Notes: a model not told the origin generated them from the sequence alone. 36,514 nt of DNA from Bacteroidota bacterium (GCA_013285945.1 JABDGP010000032.1:1-36514); one strand, 5' to 3'; counted from the stretch's first letter, positions 1-9,547 are shown. Translations and numbers: made by a program.

Positions 1-471
1 ATCAAGCAACAATAATTTCGGCTGCTGAATCAATAACCTGGCAATGGCAATCCGTTGTTTTTCACCGCCCGAAAGTTCGTTTGTTTTTCTTTTTAGTAAA
101 TGATTGATCCGGCATACTGAGAAAATTCTTGCCTCGCGAGTCGCCGTAAGCTTGTTGGAGTATTCAAGTACTTGTTCTACCCGCAAGAATTTCGGCAGTT
201 CAAATTGCTGTGACAGGTACGCAATCTCGGGATGGCCAGGAACCAATTGTTCGGCAGGACCTTTTACCTTTTTATCTTCAAAAAGCACTTCGCCGGTAGC
301 AGGCTGCTCAAGCCCAGCAATGATTTTTAACAAGGTACTTTTGCCAGAGCCAGTTTCACCCGCAATCACGATTTTCTGAAAGGGCTGCTGTGAAAATTGA
401 ATGTTCTTTAAGACCTGAATTTCATCATCTCCAAAGGCAATTCCCGAAAGGGATAGTAGATTTTTTGGCAT
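1..471 (-). CDS. ABC transporter ATP-binding protein (5' part, cut by window edge)
   Basis: This is the N-terminal 157 residues of an ABC ATPase; the rest lies beyond the left edge of the window. Visible are a Walker A motif GETGSGKST (about residues 38-46), a Q-loop region (AYLSQQF, about 84-90), the ABC signature LSGGEKQR (about 133-140) and the start of Walker B (LLLLD, 153-157). Such a subunit would energise a membrane transporter from the cytoplasmic face, but no permease is in view, so the substrate cannot be named. The ATG at 469-471 is the first start before the divergent intergenic region. It is divergently transcribed from the ABC-F gene, 71 bases away. The family is certain from the motifs; the specific role is unknown. 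Confidence 0.9.
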   Translation of the reverse strand, partial: MPKNLLSLSGIAFGDDEIQVLKNIQFSQQPFQKIVIAGETGSGKSTLLKIIAGLEQPATGEVLFEDKKVKGPAEQLVPGHPEIAYLSQQFELPKFLRVEQVLEYSNKLTATREARIFSVCRINHLLKRKTNELSGGEKQRIAIARLLIQQPKLLLLD

Positions 472-517
472 TTAAATCAGTGTAAAGTTTTACTAGGCAT
501 GCAAAGCAAAATTAGAA

Positions 518-525
518 TATCTTTG
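518..525 (+). promoter_or_regulatory. Putative -7 promoter element TAnnTTTG for the ABC-F gene
   Basis: The octamer TATCTTTG matches the Bacteroidota housekeeping -7 consensus TAnnTTTG and ends 17 bases before the ATG at 543. No clear TTTG -33 element is seen at the usual spacing, so this is a motif-only call. Confidence 0.4.
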
Positions 526-542
526 CGGCCAATTTTTAAAAT

Positions 543-2189
543 ATGATTTCAGTTGACGCAGTAGGCGTAGAATTCAGCGGCTCGATTCTATTCAGCGACA
601 TAACCTTTAACATCAACGAAAACGACAGGATCGCTTTGATGGGCAAAAATGGCGCAGGGAAATCCACGCTACTAAAGATCATTGCCGGGGCAAGAAAGCC
701 AACACGTGGCAAAGTTTCGGCACCAAAAGATTCAATTATTGCTTATTTGCCACAGCATTTGCTCACCGAAGATGATTCCAACGTGTTTCAGGAGGCGTCT
801 AAGGCATTTTCCAAAATCCTCGATATGAAAAAGCAGATTGATGATTTGAATCATCAACTGGAAACCCGCACAGACTATGAATCGGATGAATATGCAAAGA
901 TTATTGAGCAGGTTTCAGAACTAAGCGAGAAGTACTATTCCATCGAAGAAATCAACTTTGATGCTGAAGTGGAAAAGACATTGATGGGTTTGGGTTTTCT
1001 TCGGACTGATTTTACCCGACCAACGACTGAGTTTAGCGGGGGCTGGCGCATGCGCATCGAACTTGCTAAAATTCTTTTGCAGAAACCGGACTTGATTTTG
1101 CTCGATGAGCCCACCAACCACCTTGATATTGAATCGGTACAGTGGCTTGAAGAGTTTTTGAAAACCAATGCAAAAGCTGTGATTGTGATCAGTCACGATA
1201 AAACGTTCGTCGATAATCTCACCAACCGCACAATTGAAGTAACGATGGGAAGGATTTACGATTACAAAACAAACTATTCTCATTATCTGCAATTGCGAAA
1301 AGAAAGACGAGAACAACAGCAAAAGCATTTTGACGATCAGCAAAAAGAAATTGCAGACATCGTGGGTTTTATTGAGCGTTTCAAGGGGACTTATTCTAAA
1401 ACGCTGCAAGTACAATCGCGAGTGAAGATGCTGGAGAAAATAAAAATTGTAGAAGTAGACGAAGTCGATACCTCAGCATTGAATCTAAAATTCCCTCCTG
1501 CGCCACGATCAGGGAATTATCCGGTAATTATTGACAGTCTCACAAAAAAATATGGAGACCATGTCGTCTTTGCTGATGCATCACTAACCATTGCTCGTGG
1601 TGAGCGTATTGCGCTTGTCGGAAAAAATGGTGAAGGAAAATCCACACTAGTAAAAACCATCATGGGCGAAATCGAATATGATGGGAAACTTCAACTTGGT
1701 CATAATAGCCTGATCGGATACTTTGCCCAAAATCAAGCTTCGCTTTTGGATGAAGATTACACCGTGTTTGAAACCATCGACCAGATTGCGCAAGGCGATA
1801 TCCGTACCAAAATCAAAGACATCCTAGGTGCGTTTATGTTTAGTGGAGATGCTATCGACAAGAAAGTAAAAATGCTTTCGGGCGGAGAGCGTACGCGCCT
1901 GGCGATGATTAAGCTGTTGCTACAGCCAGTGAATCTTTTAATTCTTGATGAGCCAACGAACCATTTAGATATCCGAACCAAAGACATTTTAAAAGACGCC
2001 TTGAAAGCATTTGATGGCACCCTCATCCTCGTCTCTCACGATCGCGATTTTTTAGACGGTCTCGCTACCAAAGTTTTTGAATTTGGTAACAAACGGATTA
2101 AGGAACACTTTGAAGATATCAACGGTTTTTTGCGAAATAAGAAGATGGAGAACTTGCGCGAGATTGAGCGTACAAGTGCAGCAAAGTAA
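543..2189 (+). CDS. ABC-F family ATPase (ribosome-associated type)
   Basis: A 548-residue soluble protein with two tandem ABC ATPase domains and no membrane segments, the layout of ABC-F proteins (EttA/Uup/YdiF class), which act on the ribosome rather than in transport. Domain 1 has Walker A GKNGAGKST (about residues 34-42), signature FSGGW (about 164) and Walker B followed by DEPTNHLD. Domain 2 has GKNGEGKST (about 359), signature LSGGE (about 445) and a second DEPTNHLD. Between them, about residues 245-300, is a charged helical linker rich in K, E and Q, corresponding to the ABC_tran_Xtn/P-site tether region. The length is normal. Whether it is a translation factor or gives antibiotic protection cannot be decided from sequence alone; a housekeeping role is the simpler reading. 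Confidence 0.93.
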   Translation: MISVDAVGVEFSGSILFSDITFNINENDRIALMGKNGAGKSTLLKIIAGARKPTRGKVSAPKDSIIAYLPQHLLTEDDSNVFQEASKAFSKILDMKKQIDDLNHQLETRTDYESDEYAKIIEQVSELSEKYYSIEEINFDAEVEKTLMGLGFLRTDFTRPTTEFSGGWRMRIELAKILLQKPDLILLDEPTNHLDIESVQWLEEFLKTNAKAVIVISHDKTFVDNLTNRTIEVTMGRIYDYKTNYSHYLQLRKERREQQQKHFDDQQKEIADIVGFIERFKGTYSKTLQVQSRVKMLEKIKIVEVDEVDTSALNLKFPPAPRSGNYPVIIDSLTKKYGDHVVFADASLTIARGERIALVGKNGEGKSTLVKTIMGEIEYDGKLQLGHNSLIGYFAQNQASLLDEDYTVFETIDQIAQGDIRTKIKDILGAFMFSGDAIDKKVKMLSGGERTRLAMIKLLLQPVNLLILDEPTNHLDIRTKDILKDALKAFDGTLILVSHDRDFLDGLATKVFEFGNKRIKEHFEDINGFLRNKKMENLREIERTSAAK

Positions 2190-2265
2190 TCGTTTGGAAT
2201 CACGAAAGAGGTCGGAACTAAATGCGAGCGAGTGTGCTTATATTTAAGTTTACCAAACCGATCTT

Positions 2266-3546
2266 ATGCAAACCGATAAGCAAGCCCGAAAAGTAGCGAT
2301 TGTAGGATATAATCGTATTCCATTCGCTCGCCATAATAGCAGTTATGCCAACGCCAGCAATCAGGATATGATGACAGCCGCGCTCAACGGATTGATTGAG
2401 CGGTATCATTTACAGGGACAACTGCTGGGCGAAGTTGCAGGAGGTGCCGTAATCAAACATAGTCGTGAATTCAATCTCATGCGCGAATGCGTGCTAGGCA
2501 CATCGCTTGATCCAGCCACACCGGCATGCGATCTTCAGCAAGCCTGCGATACAGGAATTGAGGCAACCATTTATATAGCCAACAAAATTGCATTAGGTCA
2601 GATTGAAGTTGGTATCTCTGGCGGTACGGATTCAACCAGCAACGTGCCTGTAGTGATTAGCGAACCGCTGCGAAAGATTTTACTTAATGCACGCAGAGCC
2701 AAGAGCTTTGGAAGTAAGCTTAGTCAGTTTCTTAAAATCAGGTTTAAAGATTTAAAACCAGAAGCTCCGGGCATCGATGAGCCCCGGACGGGCTTGTCGA
2801 TGGGAGGCCATACGGAAATCACGGCTCAATATTATGGTATCACTCGCGAAGAGCAGGATCAATTTGCATTGCAAAGTCATCAGAAGATGGCGAAAGCATA
2901 TGAGAATGGCTTTTTCGCCGATATGCTTACACCTTATCTCGGTCTTGACCGTGACAATAACATGCGCAAAGACACAAGCATGGAAAAGTTGGCAAAATTG
3001 AAACCGGCATTTGACAAAGTAAAAGGTACTCTTACCGCGGGCAACTCCACTCCTTTTACCGATGGCGCGTCTTGTGTGCTACTGGCGAGCGAAGCGTGGG
3101 CGCGTGATCGTAACTTACCAGTATTGGCGTATGTCACACATGCTGAAGTTGCAGCGATCGAATACATAAAGCAAAAACAAAATTTACTGCTGGCTCCAGT
3201 TTACGCTTCAACTCGAATGCTGAAAAAAGCAGAATTGAGTTTGCAGGATTTTGATTACTATGAAATTCATGAGGCATTTGCTGCCCAGGTATTGGCAACA
3301 TTAAAAATTTGGGAGAGCGCCGAGTTGATGAAACCTTTTGGTTTTGACAAAGCCTTGGGAAGCATTGATCGATCAAAATTGAATGTAAATGGAAGTAGCC
3401 TTGCCGCAGCCCACCCGTTTGCTGCCACAGGTGGGCGCATTATCGCAACCATGGCAAAACTCTTGTATCAGAAAGGGTCTGGCCGCGGGTTTATTTCCAT
3501 TTGTGCAGCAGGTGGCCAGGGCGCAACGATGATTATAGAAAAATAA
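2266..3546 (+). CDS. Acetyl-CoA C-acyltransferase (thiolase, FadI-like)
   Basis: A 426-residue thiolase, which would cleave 3-ketoacyl-CoA in fatty acid beta-oxidation or condense acetyl-CoA in reverse. The nucleophilic cysteine is Cys94 in the motif QQACDTG, the HEAFA motif carries an active-site His, a second His lies in AAAHPFAATGG (His383), and the C-terminal catalytic Cys413 sits in ICAAGGQGA. The length and the acidic loop motif around Cys94 resemble FadI-type thiolases more than the AtoB type. It lies 76 bases downstream of the ABC-F gene on the same strand. No beta-oxidation multienzyme gene is adjacent, so the specific pathway is inferred from family only. Confidence 0.9.
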   Translation: MQTDKQARKVAIVGYNRIPFARHNSSYANASNQDMMTAALNGLIERYHLQGQLLGEVAGGAVIKHSREFNLMRECVLGTSLDPATPACDLQQACDTGIEATIYIANKIALGQIEVGISGGTDSTSNVPVVISEPLRKILLNARRAKSFGSKLSQFLKIRFKDLKPEAPGIDEPRTGLSMGGHTEITAQYYGITREEQDQFALQSHQKMAKAYENGFFADMLTPYLGLDRDNNMRKDTSMEKLAKLKPAFDKVKGTLTAGNSTPFTDGASCVLLASEAWARDRNLPVLAYVTHAEVAAIEYIKQKQNLLLAPVYASTRMLKKAELSLQDFDYYEIHEAFAAQVLATLKIWESAELMKPFGFDKALGSIDRSKLNVNGSSLAAAHPFAATGGRIIATMAKLLYQKGSGRGFISICAAGGQGATMIIEK

Positions 3547-3691
3547 CTTGTAAGAATATTCCGGATTATATAACTCTGCCTTCTCAATTGTTCTGTTTAA
3601 GCACAACAGGTTAAAATTCAGGTATTTCGGCCCGAGTTTTGAATGTAATGTGCTTTTGGTTTTCGAAGGTTTTCTGCGATTTTTTTTAGCG

Positions 3692-3699
3692 TACTTTTG
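3692..3699 (+). promoter_or_regulatory. Putative -7 promoter element TAnnTTTG before the histidine kinase
   Basis: TACTTTTG fits TAnnTTTG and ends 26 bases before the ATG at 3726. It lies in a 179-base gap after the thiolase gene in which I see no other gene. A TTTC at 3671 could be a weak -33 element but the spacing is short. Confidence 0.4.
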
Positions 3700-3725
3700 C
3701 ATTTACAAACTTGGGTTAACGAACA

Positions 3726-4868
3726 ATGCCTGTACTTAAAAAAGACGAACACGAGGATATCCGGAAAAGCGAAGTTCGGTTACGCACGTTATTCAACTCT
3801 GCACACGACTCCATTTTCACAATGGATGATCGCACATTCGTGGATTGTAACCCCGCTACATTGCGTATTTTTCAATGCACGCGTGAACAGATTGTCGGTC
3901 AAACACCCTATCGTTTCTCTCCGTATTTGCAACCCGACGGCCGGCTTTCAGAAGAGTCGGCTATGGAAAAAATCAATGCAGCACTGGCAGGCAAACCGCA
4001 GTTTTTTGAATGGCGTCACATTCGTTATGACGGAACTCCATTTGAAGCTGAGGTGTCACTTAACCGTGTAGATGTGGAAGGTCAGGTAACAATTCAGGCC
4101 ATTGTACGCGATGTAAGCGAACGCAAAAAAGCAGAAGAAGAGAATAAGCGCTTGCAACTTACACTACAAGAAAAAAATGAAGACCTGATTAAGATAAATA
4201 CAGAGTTAGACCGATTTGTATATAGCGCCTCACACGATCTCCGCGCGCCAATTTCATCTTTGCTCGGTCTAATTGAAGTGGCCCGATTGGAGAAAAATAT
4301 TGAAAGCGTCTGGCAGCTTCTCGACTTGCAGAAAAAAAGTCTGCTGAGAATGGATCGATTTATCAAAGATATTGTAGACCACTCTCGCAACACACGACTG
4401 CAAACCGTGCCGGAGCTTATTGATTTTAGCAAAATGATTGATGGAGCCTTTGAGCAACTGCAATTCATGGAGAATGTGAGCAGAATCAGAAAGATAATTA
4501 CTATTGAACAGAGGGATGCTTTTTATACTTCCGCCACCCGCCTTGACATTGTATTGAATAACCTGATTTCAAACGCTATCAAATATTCGGATTTGAGAAA
4601 GGAAGATCCATTTCTACAAGTGCTTGTGAAATCTTTGCCTCAACAGACCGAGATTCGGATATCTGACAATGGTGAAGGAATAACACCCGAAGCACTTCCA
4701 AAAATATTTGACATGTTTTATCGCGGATCTGGAAATAGCTCCGGTTCGGGATTAGGATTATACATCGTCAAAGAGGCCATTCAAAAAATGCAAGGATCTA
4801 TTTCGGTGCATTCAGAGTTCGGAAAGGGAACCGAGTTTGTCGTTACCCTTCCCAATCTTGGCAAATAA
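3726..4868 (+). CDS. PAS domain sensor histidine kinase
   Basis: A 380-residue histidine kinase without a predicted membrane segment, so probably cytoplasmic. An N-terminal PAS/PAC sensor spans about residues 15-130 (DSIFTMDD, then IVRDVSERKKAEEEN at its end). A short coiled coil follows, then the HisKA dimerisation domain with H-box SASHDLRAP and phospho-acceptor His170. The HATPase domain shows N-box NNLISNAIKY (about 278), G1 DNGEGI, F-box FDMFYRG and G2 GSGLGLYIV. All kinase motifs are intact. No response regulator is encoded next to it, so it is an orphan kinase with an unknown partner. Its end is 8 bases from the end of the convergent protease gene. Confidence 0.93.
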   Translation: MPVLKKDEHEDIRKSEVRLRTLFNSAHDSIFTMDDRTFVDCNPATLRIFQCTREQIVGQTPYRFSPYLQPDGRLSEESAMEKINAALAGKPQFFEWRHIRYDGTPFEAEVSLNRVDVEGQVTIQAIVRDVSERKKAEEENKRLQLTLQEKNEDLIKINTELDRFVYSASHDLRAPISSLLGLIEVARLEKNIESVWQLLDLQKKSLLRMDRFIKDIVDHSRNTRLQTVPELIDFSKMIDGAFEQLQFMENVSRIRKIITIEQRDAFYTSATRLDIVLNNLISNAIKYSDLRKEDPFLQVLVKSLPQQTEIRISDNGEGITPEALPKIFDMFYRGSGNSSGSGLGLYIVKEAIQKMQGSISVHSEFGKGTEFVVTLPNLGK

Positions 4869-4876
4869 CCATACGC

Positions 4877-7348
4877 TTATCCTCCGCAAAACTCCAAATC
4901 ATAATCTCCGATAGGCATACCCGGTGGCGGTGGAAGTATGCTTTCCTGCTTGTATTCTTCAGGGTTATTTTCAAGCGAATTGATTTGCCGAATTACATAA
5001 TTATAATGCGCGCGCCATTCTTCATCGCTAGCAAGTTTTGCTTTTTCCGTCAGCCATCCTTTCAACTGATCAATTTTCGCAAGCACAATAGCCTTGGAAA
5101 TTGACGAGGCTTCTTTATTCAAACTCAACTTCGCCAGATTGGTGAAAAGCGAATATTGAGTAGTCATTTGTATTGCTCCCTCGTATCCTGTTTTATTGGG
5201 TGATTTGAAAGATGACGAGATCAGTTTATCAATAATTGTTTCCAGTCCAGATAAAGCTGTATTGCGAGCATGATGTTCTACCAACCGGTTCGCCCTCGCC
5301 GGATGAAGCACCATACTATACATCATATCACTGGCAGTTTCGGCAGCTGCCAATGGATCAAAAGTAAGCTCGGTTTTTAATTTAATCACTTCGCGATGCC
5401 TATCGTAACCCATAGGCCTTGGCGGAATCAATCTGATTAAATTCTCGGGCAACGCAAGCGCTGATGGCTCCACTATTTTCAATAATGCCTCCAATGCTTT
5501 TGTTTCCTGTTGAGGAGTAAGTAATTCTGTTGCCACTTGACCATCGCCCTTTATGGCATAACGGTAATTCAAACCGCCAATCATTTTTGCAGTAGCTTCC
5601 AGCTGATAGCGATGAAAAAAATACATCGGCACGAGCGCTTCCTCAAGCATGGCCAAAGGCGCACCTTGTTGAATATTTTTTTCTCCAAAATTTTTCAAAG
5701 CCAAAGCTCTTATCTCCATAACGCGATTAAGTTCATCTGCCGGATCAGCTCCATTATCCCACAAGTGTGCGAAAGGATGAGCACCCCCTGCTGGCCTTGC
5801 ATCCTGATCTGAAAGGAATGTGAGCCCGTTCTTCAGAGAATTCTGGATAATGTCATCTAATGCTTTGTTTTCATCCGTTCCGGCGGGGAAATCCTGATAC
5901 CCAAAAGCGATAGAAACTTTGTCAAATACGCCAATTCTTTCATCATAGGCTTTGCTTAAGTCAATTTTGCCATTGACAATTTTTACATAGGGATGCGGGT
6001 AGTCCATCACCGATGCGAAGTTTTCTGCGCTGGATGAATAGGCGTGAGCTAGTCCCAACGTATGGCCAACTTCGTGTGCAGCAAGTTGCCGCAATCTGCT
6101 GAGAGCCATCAGTTCCATTTCTTTTGAAACAGGTTTGCCATCTTCATAAGGCGCAAGTAAACCTTCCGCAATCAAAAAATCCTGACGTATACGAAGCGAG
6201 CCCAATGTAACATGGCCTTTGATAATTTCGCCTGTGCGTGGATCACTTACACTGGCACCGTACGACCAGCCTCGCGTAGAGCGATGTACCCAATTGATCA
6301 AATTGTAGCGCACATCCATCGGGTCTGCATCTTCGGGGAGCAGCTCTACTTTGAACGCGTCTTTATAGCCAGCGGCTTCAAATGCCTGATTCCACCAACG
6401 TGCACCATCCATCAAAGCAGAACGGATTGGTTCAGGTGCCCCTGGATCCATATAATAAATAATTGGTTCTACCGCTTCGCTCATAGCCGCAGATGGATCT
6501 TTCTTCTTCAGCCGGTGGCGAGTTATAAATCTTTTTTCCAAAGGCGAACCGATGGGAGTTGCATAGTCATAATAAGAAGTATTGAAAAAGCCGGCACGGG
6601 GATCAAACTTGCGCGGTTGATAATTATTGTCGGGAAGCTGCACGAATGAATGATGTTCGCGTACCGTGACGTTACTTGGTGTAGGCGTGACACTTCGAAT
6701 AAATTCACCTGAGGGCTGCCCGGTAAACGTAAGTGTGACTTCAAATTCTGAATTCTGTGGAAAGTTTTTGGTGCGCTGTAAATAAAATGCACTTCGCGAT
6801 TTATCTAATGAATAATTTCCCTGCTGTGAAGAGCGCAGGCGCCCAATCACATCATGTACATCCTGGATCAAAAAATCAGTTGCATCGACCAGAACTTTGC
6901 CGTTTTCTTCTGCCACTACCGTAAAGCCCCACAATACCGACTGAGCAAAGGATTCTTCCACAGCTCTTTTTTCAGCTGAGTTGTTGCTAACAGCGCGATA
7001 AAAATAGTTCGGTTCGGTAAGAAGGACTTTTGGCCCTTTCCGTTCAAACTTCACTATACGCTCTCTTCCCAGTTGATTTCTGTCAAGGCCAATATCGTTG
7101 GAACCAACGCCAGCAGTAAGTGATTCGACATATAACAACTCTGTATTCCACTTGTCGATGATCAGAAATACTTTGTCCTGCTTCTCATCATAATAAAATT
7201 CAATGAAGCCAGGGAATTTCTTTAGTCCGGTAATTTTTGATTCAATGGCAGAAACCGGAGTTGAAGGAGCTGCCGCTTGTACTTTTTTCTTCTGAGCAAA
7301 AGAAGCGAATGAAATAACAGCTAATAACAGGTAGAGTATTGGCTTCAT
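4877..7348 (-). CDS. Secreted zinc-dependent metalloprotease (DUF5117/DUF4953 type)
   Basis: An 823-residue protein with an N-terminal signal peptide (MKPILYLLLAVISFASFAQ, likely cleaved after residue 18 or 19). The central part contains the extended zinc motif HEVGHTLGLAH starting at His425, the HExxHxxGxxH signature of metzincin metalloproteases, followed by a Met-turn-like SVMDYPHPY. The N-terminal region (WNTELLYVESL, GLDRNQLGRERIV) matches the DUF5118/DUF5117 pair, and the catalytic part matches the DUF4953 family common in Bacteroidota. It would act in the periplasm or outside the cell; the substrate is unknown. It lies 93 bases downstream of the symporter gene on the same strand and may be cotranscribed with it. 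Confidence 0.88.
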   Translation of the reverse strand: MKPILYLLLAVISFASFAQKKKVQAAAPSTPVSAIESKITGLKKFPGFIEFYYDEKQDKVFLIIDKWNTELLYVESLTAGVGSNDIGLDRNQLGRERIVKFERKGPKVLLTEPNYFYRAVSNNSAEKRAVEESFAQSVLWGFTVVAEENGKVLVDATDFLIQDVHDVIGRLRSSQQGNYSLDKSRSAFYLQRTKNFPQNSEFEVTLTFTGQPSGEFIRSVTPTPSNVTVREHHSFVQLPDNNYQPRKFDPRAGFFNTSYYDYATPIGSPLEKRFITRHRLKKKDPSAAMSEAVEPIIYYMDPGAPEPIRSALMDGARWWNQAFEAAGYKDAFKVELLPEDADPMDVRYNLINWVHRSTRGWSYGASVSDPRTGEIIKGHVTLGSLRIRQDFLIAEGLLAPYEDGKPVSKEMELMALSRLRQLAAHEVGHTLGLAHAYSSSAENFASVMDYPHPYVKIVNGKIDLSKAYDERIGVFDKVSIAFGYQDFPAGTDENKALDDIIQNSLKNGLTFLSDQDARPAGGAHPFAHLWDNGADPADELNRVMEIRALALKNFGEKNIQQGAPLAMLEEALVPMYFFHRYQLEATAKMIGGLNYRYAIKGDGQVATELLTPQQETKALEALLKIVEPSALALPENLIRLIPPRPMGYDRHREVIKLKTELTFDPLAAAETASDMMYSMVLHPARANRLVEHHARNTALSGLETIIDKLISSSFKSPNKTGYEGAIQMTTQYSLFTNLAKLSLNKEASSISKAIVLAKIDQLKGWLTEKAKLASDEEWRAHYNYVIRQINSLENNPEEYKQESILPPPPGMPIGDYDLEFCGG

Positions 7349-7441
7349 GGATTATGTTTTTTAGAAATCTAAAGGGTACGAGCTATCAAATCAATGAGAT
7401 TTGATTTGAGCGGTAAGATTGTTGAGAAGAACTTTATTGAC

Positions 7442-8842
7442 CTAATCTTTATACTCTCCCTCCCATTTGGCTACGACCACTGTTGCCAAACAATTTCCGA
7501 GTACGTTGGTGCCGGTGCGGGCCATGTCCATGATGGCATCTACGCCAAGCACCACAAATGCTTTGTGCGGATCAATACCCATGTCGCCCATGGTTGCTAC
7601 TAAAATCAAAAACGTGGCACCTCTCACTCCGGCCACGCCTTTGCTGGTAAGCATCAGGATAAACACCATTTTTATTTGTGCCTCGAGAGTAAGGTCAACG
7701 CCCGCGAGTTGCGCCACAAAAACCGATGCCAGTGAAAGATAAAGTGTACTGCCGTCGAGGTTAAAACTATAGCCTGTAGGCAATACAAACGAAACCACTT
7801 TTCGCGGGATGCCCATCTTTTCCAGATTCTCCATTGCTTTCGGCAACGCCGATTCGCTCGTAGCAGTTGAGAAAGCAATAACAACCGGTTCTGAAACTGC
7901 CTCAATGAATTTTTTGAAGTTCAATTTGATAATTAAACCAATGGGCACCAGAATAATGAGGATAAAAACAAACAATGCCGCATACAATGTAGCTACTAGC
8001 AATGCCAGATTTTTGAGCACATCAAAACCAAACGAGGCGATGGAGTACGCAAGTGCGCCACATACTGCAAAGGGCGCAAAGTACATGACCACGTTGGTAA
8101 ATTTGAACATCACTTCGGAAAGGCTCTCCATAAATTGCAGCATTGGCTTTCTCCTCTCCTCAGTTACCATTGCCAGTCCTATTGCAAATAAAATGCTGAA
8201 CACCACCACCTGCAGCACTTGTCCATCGGCTATGGCTTTGGCTATATTTTCAGGAAAAATATCAAGGATCACATCGTGTGTTGATTTTTGCTCCAGTAAT
8301 TTTTCGGCACGTTGTTCCTGAGCTTGAGCAATTTCAATATGCGCGCCTACACCAGCCTTGGAAATATTTATTGCCGCCAGCCCTATAAACAATGCCAGTG
8401 TAGTTACAATTTCAAAATACAGGAGCGCTTTTATTCCCATTCGCCCCACTTGCTTTAGGTTGGAGTGGGCAGCAATACCCACGACCAGTGTAGAGAAAAT
8501 AAGCGGTGCTATAATGGTTTTGATGAGCCTCAAAAAAATGTTGCTCAATACATTCAGTTGTCGCGCTGTCTCGGGGAATGAAAATCCTATTTCACAACCG
8601 AGAAACATGCTCACCACAATCCAGGTCGTCAAGGATTTTCTCAGGTAGGCGAGATAAATCAGCAGCAGCCAAAGCAGCCATCGACTGCCAGTAAGTACCA
8701 AGACTGGAATTTGCATCCAGTGATAATAATTGGCCAAACCCAAAAAAACCGCAAGGGTGAAACACACCAAAATGAGCAAGAAAAGAGTTCTTTGTTTCAA
8801 GACGAAAAGGTTAAGGGCGTGAAGATAATTATTAACCCGCAA
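7442..8842 (-). CDS. Dicarboxylate/amino acid:cation symporter (DAACS family)
   Basis: A multi-pass inner membrane protein of up to 466 residues, related to GltP/GltT/DctA (SLC1 fold), which import glutamate, aspartate or C4-dicarboxylates with sodium or protons. Diagnostic motifs are LPTGYSFNLDGST (hairpin and TM7 region), SKGVAGVRGATF (HP2) and MDMARTGTNVLGN (TM8, with the Arg and Asn of the substrate site). The start is uncertain: the longest frame begins at a TTG at 8842, and another TTG at 8800 would give MKQRTLFLL just before the first membrane helix; no ATG lies upstream of that helix. It is divergent from the NifU-like gene. Substrate choice among acidic amino acids and dicarboxylates is not resolved. 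Confidence 0.9.
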   Translation of the reverse strand: MRVNNYLHALNLFVLKQRTLFLLILVCFTLAVFLGLANYYHWMQIPVLVLTGSRWLLWLLLIYLAYLRKSLTTWIVVSMFLGCEIGFSFPETARQLNVLSNIFLRLIKTIIAPLIFSTLVVGIAAHSNLKQVGRMGIKALLYFEIVTTLALFIGLAAINISKAGVGAHIEIAQAQEQRAEKLLEQKSTHDVILDIFPENIAKAIADGQVLQVVVFSILFAIGLAMVTEERRKPMLQFMESLSEVMFKFTNVVMYFAPFAVCGALAYSIASFGFDVLKNLALLVATLYAALFVFILIILVPIGLIIKLNFKKFIEAVSEPVVIAFSTATSESALPKAMENLEKMGIPRKVVSFVLPTGYSFNLDGSTLYLSLASVFVAQLAGVDLTLEAQIKMVFILMLTSKGVAGVRGATFLILVATMGDMGIDPHKAFVVLGVDAIMDMARTGTNVLGNCLATVVVAKWEGEYKD

Positions 8843-8936
8843 ACGTTTGTCATAAGATAATTTTCAACCAAATCTGGTTTATAGTCCGGTCATATACGCC
8901 TTAATAATGAATCTGCAGCCATGAACTTAATTTGAG

Positions 8937-8944
8937 TAATTTTG
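8937..8944 (+). promoter_or_regulatory. Putative -7 promoter element TAnnTTTG for the NifU-like gene
   Basis: TAATTTTG matches TAnnTTTG and ends 22 bases before the ATG at 8967, inside a 124-base divergent gap. No good -33 TTTG is found at standard spacing. Confidence 0.4.
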
Positions 8945-8966
8945 TTGGCTCTTAAAACGAATTAGT

Positions 8967-9542
8967 ATGCTCAAAGCTGCCCCAAAATCCATTCACATAT
9001 ATCTGGAAAGCAACCCAAACCCCAATTCTCTCAAATTTGTGGTAAACGAAATGCTGGTGCCCGACGGGATGAGTTTTGATTTCCCGACCCCGGCCGATGC
9101 CGAAGAAGCACCTTTAGCCCAAGAACTGTTCATGTATCCCTTTGTGGAGCGGGTGTTTTACATGAGTAATTTTATTACAGTAACGAAAAAAGAAGATGTG
9201 GAGTGGTTGGAAATCCAGGATACCATTAAAAAACACATCACGGCTTTTCTTGAATCAGGAAAATTAATTCTCGACAAAAAGGAAGAGGCCATTCCCGAAC
9301 AAGAGGAAACCGAAACGATTAAAAAAATTAAGACGATTTTGGACGAATACATCCGCCCCGCGGTAGAACAGGATGGCGGAGCAATCACATTTCATTCCTA
9401 TGAAAACAAGCGCGTGAAAGTGGCCCTGCAGGGTTCATGCAGCGGCTGCCCTTCATCAACAATTACCTTAAAAGCCGGCATAGAAAATCTGTTCAAGAAA
9501 ATGATGCCCGACGAAGTCGAAGAAGTAGAGGCGTTGGGTTAA
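8967..9542 (+). CDS. NifU/Nfu-type iron-sulfur cluster carrier
   Basis: A 191-residue protein with two domains. The N-terminal Nfu_N domain covers about residues 8-95 (YLESNPNPNSLKFVVN). After an acidic linker (about 105-115) comes the C-terminal NifU-like domain with the cluster-binding CxxC at Cys158 and Cys161 in GSCSGCPSS. This two-domain layout is that of mitochondrial NFU1-type carriers, which receive or bind [4Fe-4S]/[2Fe-2S] clusters and pass them to target enzymes in the cytoplasm. No isc or suf genes are adjacent, so it is a stand-alone carrier here. Its stop is 5 bases from the stop of the convergent YdcZ-type gene. Confidence 0.93.
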   Translation: MLKAAPKSIHIYLESNPNPNSLKFVVNEMLVPDGMSFDFPTPADAEEAPLAQELFMYPFVERVFYMSNFITVTKKEDVEWLEIQDTIKKHITAFLESGKLILDKKEEAIPEQEETETIKKIKTILDEYIRPAVEQDGGAITFHSYENKRVKVALQGSCSGCPSSTITLKAGIENLFKKMMPDEVEEVEALG

Positions 9543-9547
9543 AAGCG

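Noticed and set aside
104..379. Open frame on the plus strand over the left-edge gene
   Set aside because: It is the reverse of a clear ABC ATPase with Walker A and signature motifs; the plus-strand product has no family features.
921..1415. Open frame on the minus strand inside the ABC-F gene
   Set aside because: Shadow of a strongly conserved coding region, with low-complexity and Cys-rich product typical of antisense frames.
543..2189. ABC-F protein as an antibiotic resistance gene
   Set aside because: Motifs alone do not separate resistance ABC-F proteins from housekeeping ones, and no resistance or mobile context is present.
3373..3702. Minus-strand frame across the thiolase end and the following gap
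   Set aside because: Mostly antisense to the thiolase C terminus; no signal, domain or promoter supports it.
4868..4877. Kinase and protease as a regulator-target pair
   Set aside because: They are convergent, share no promoter region, and nothing else links them.
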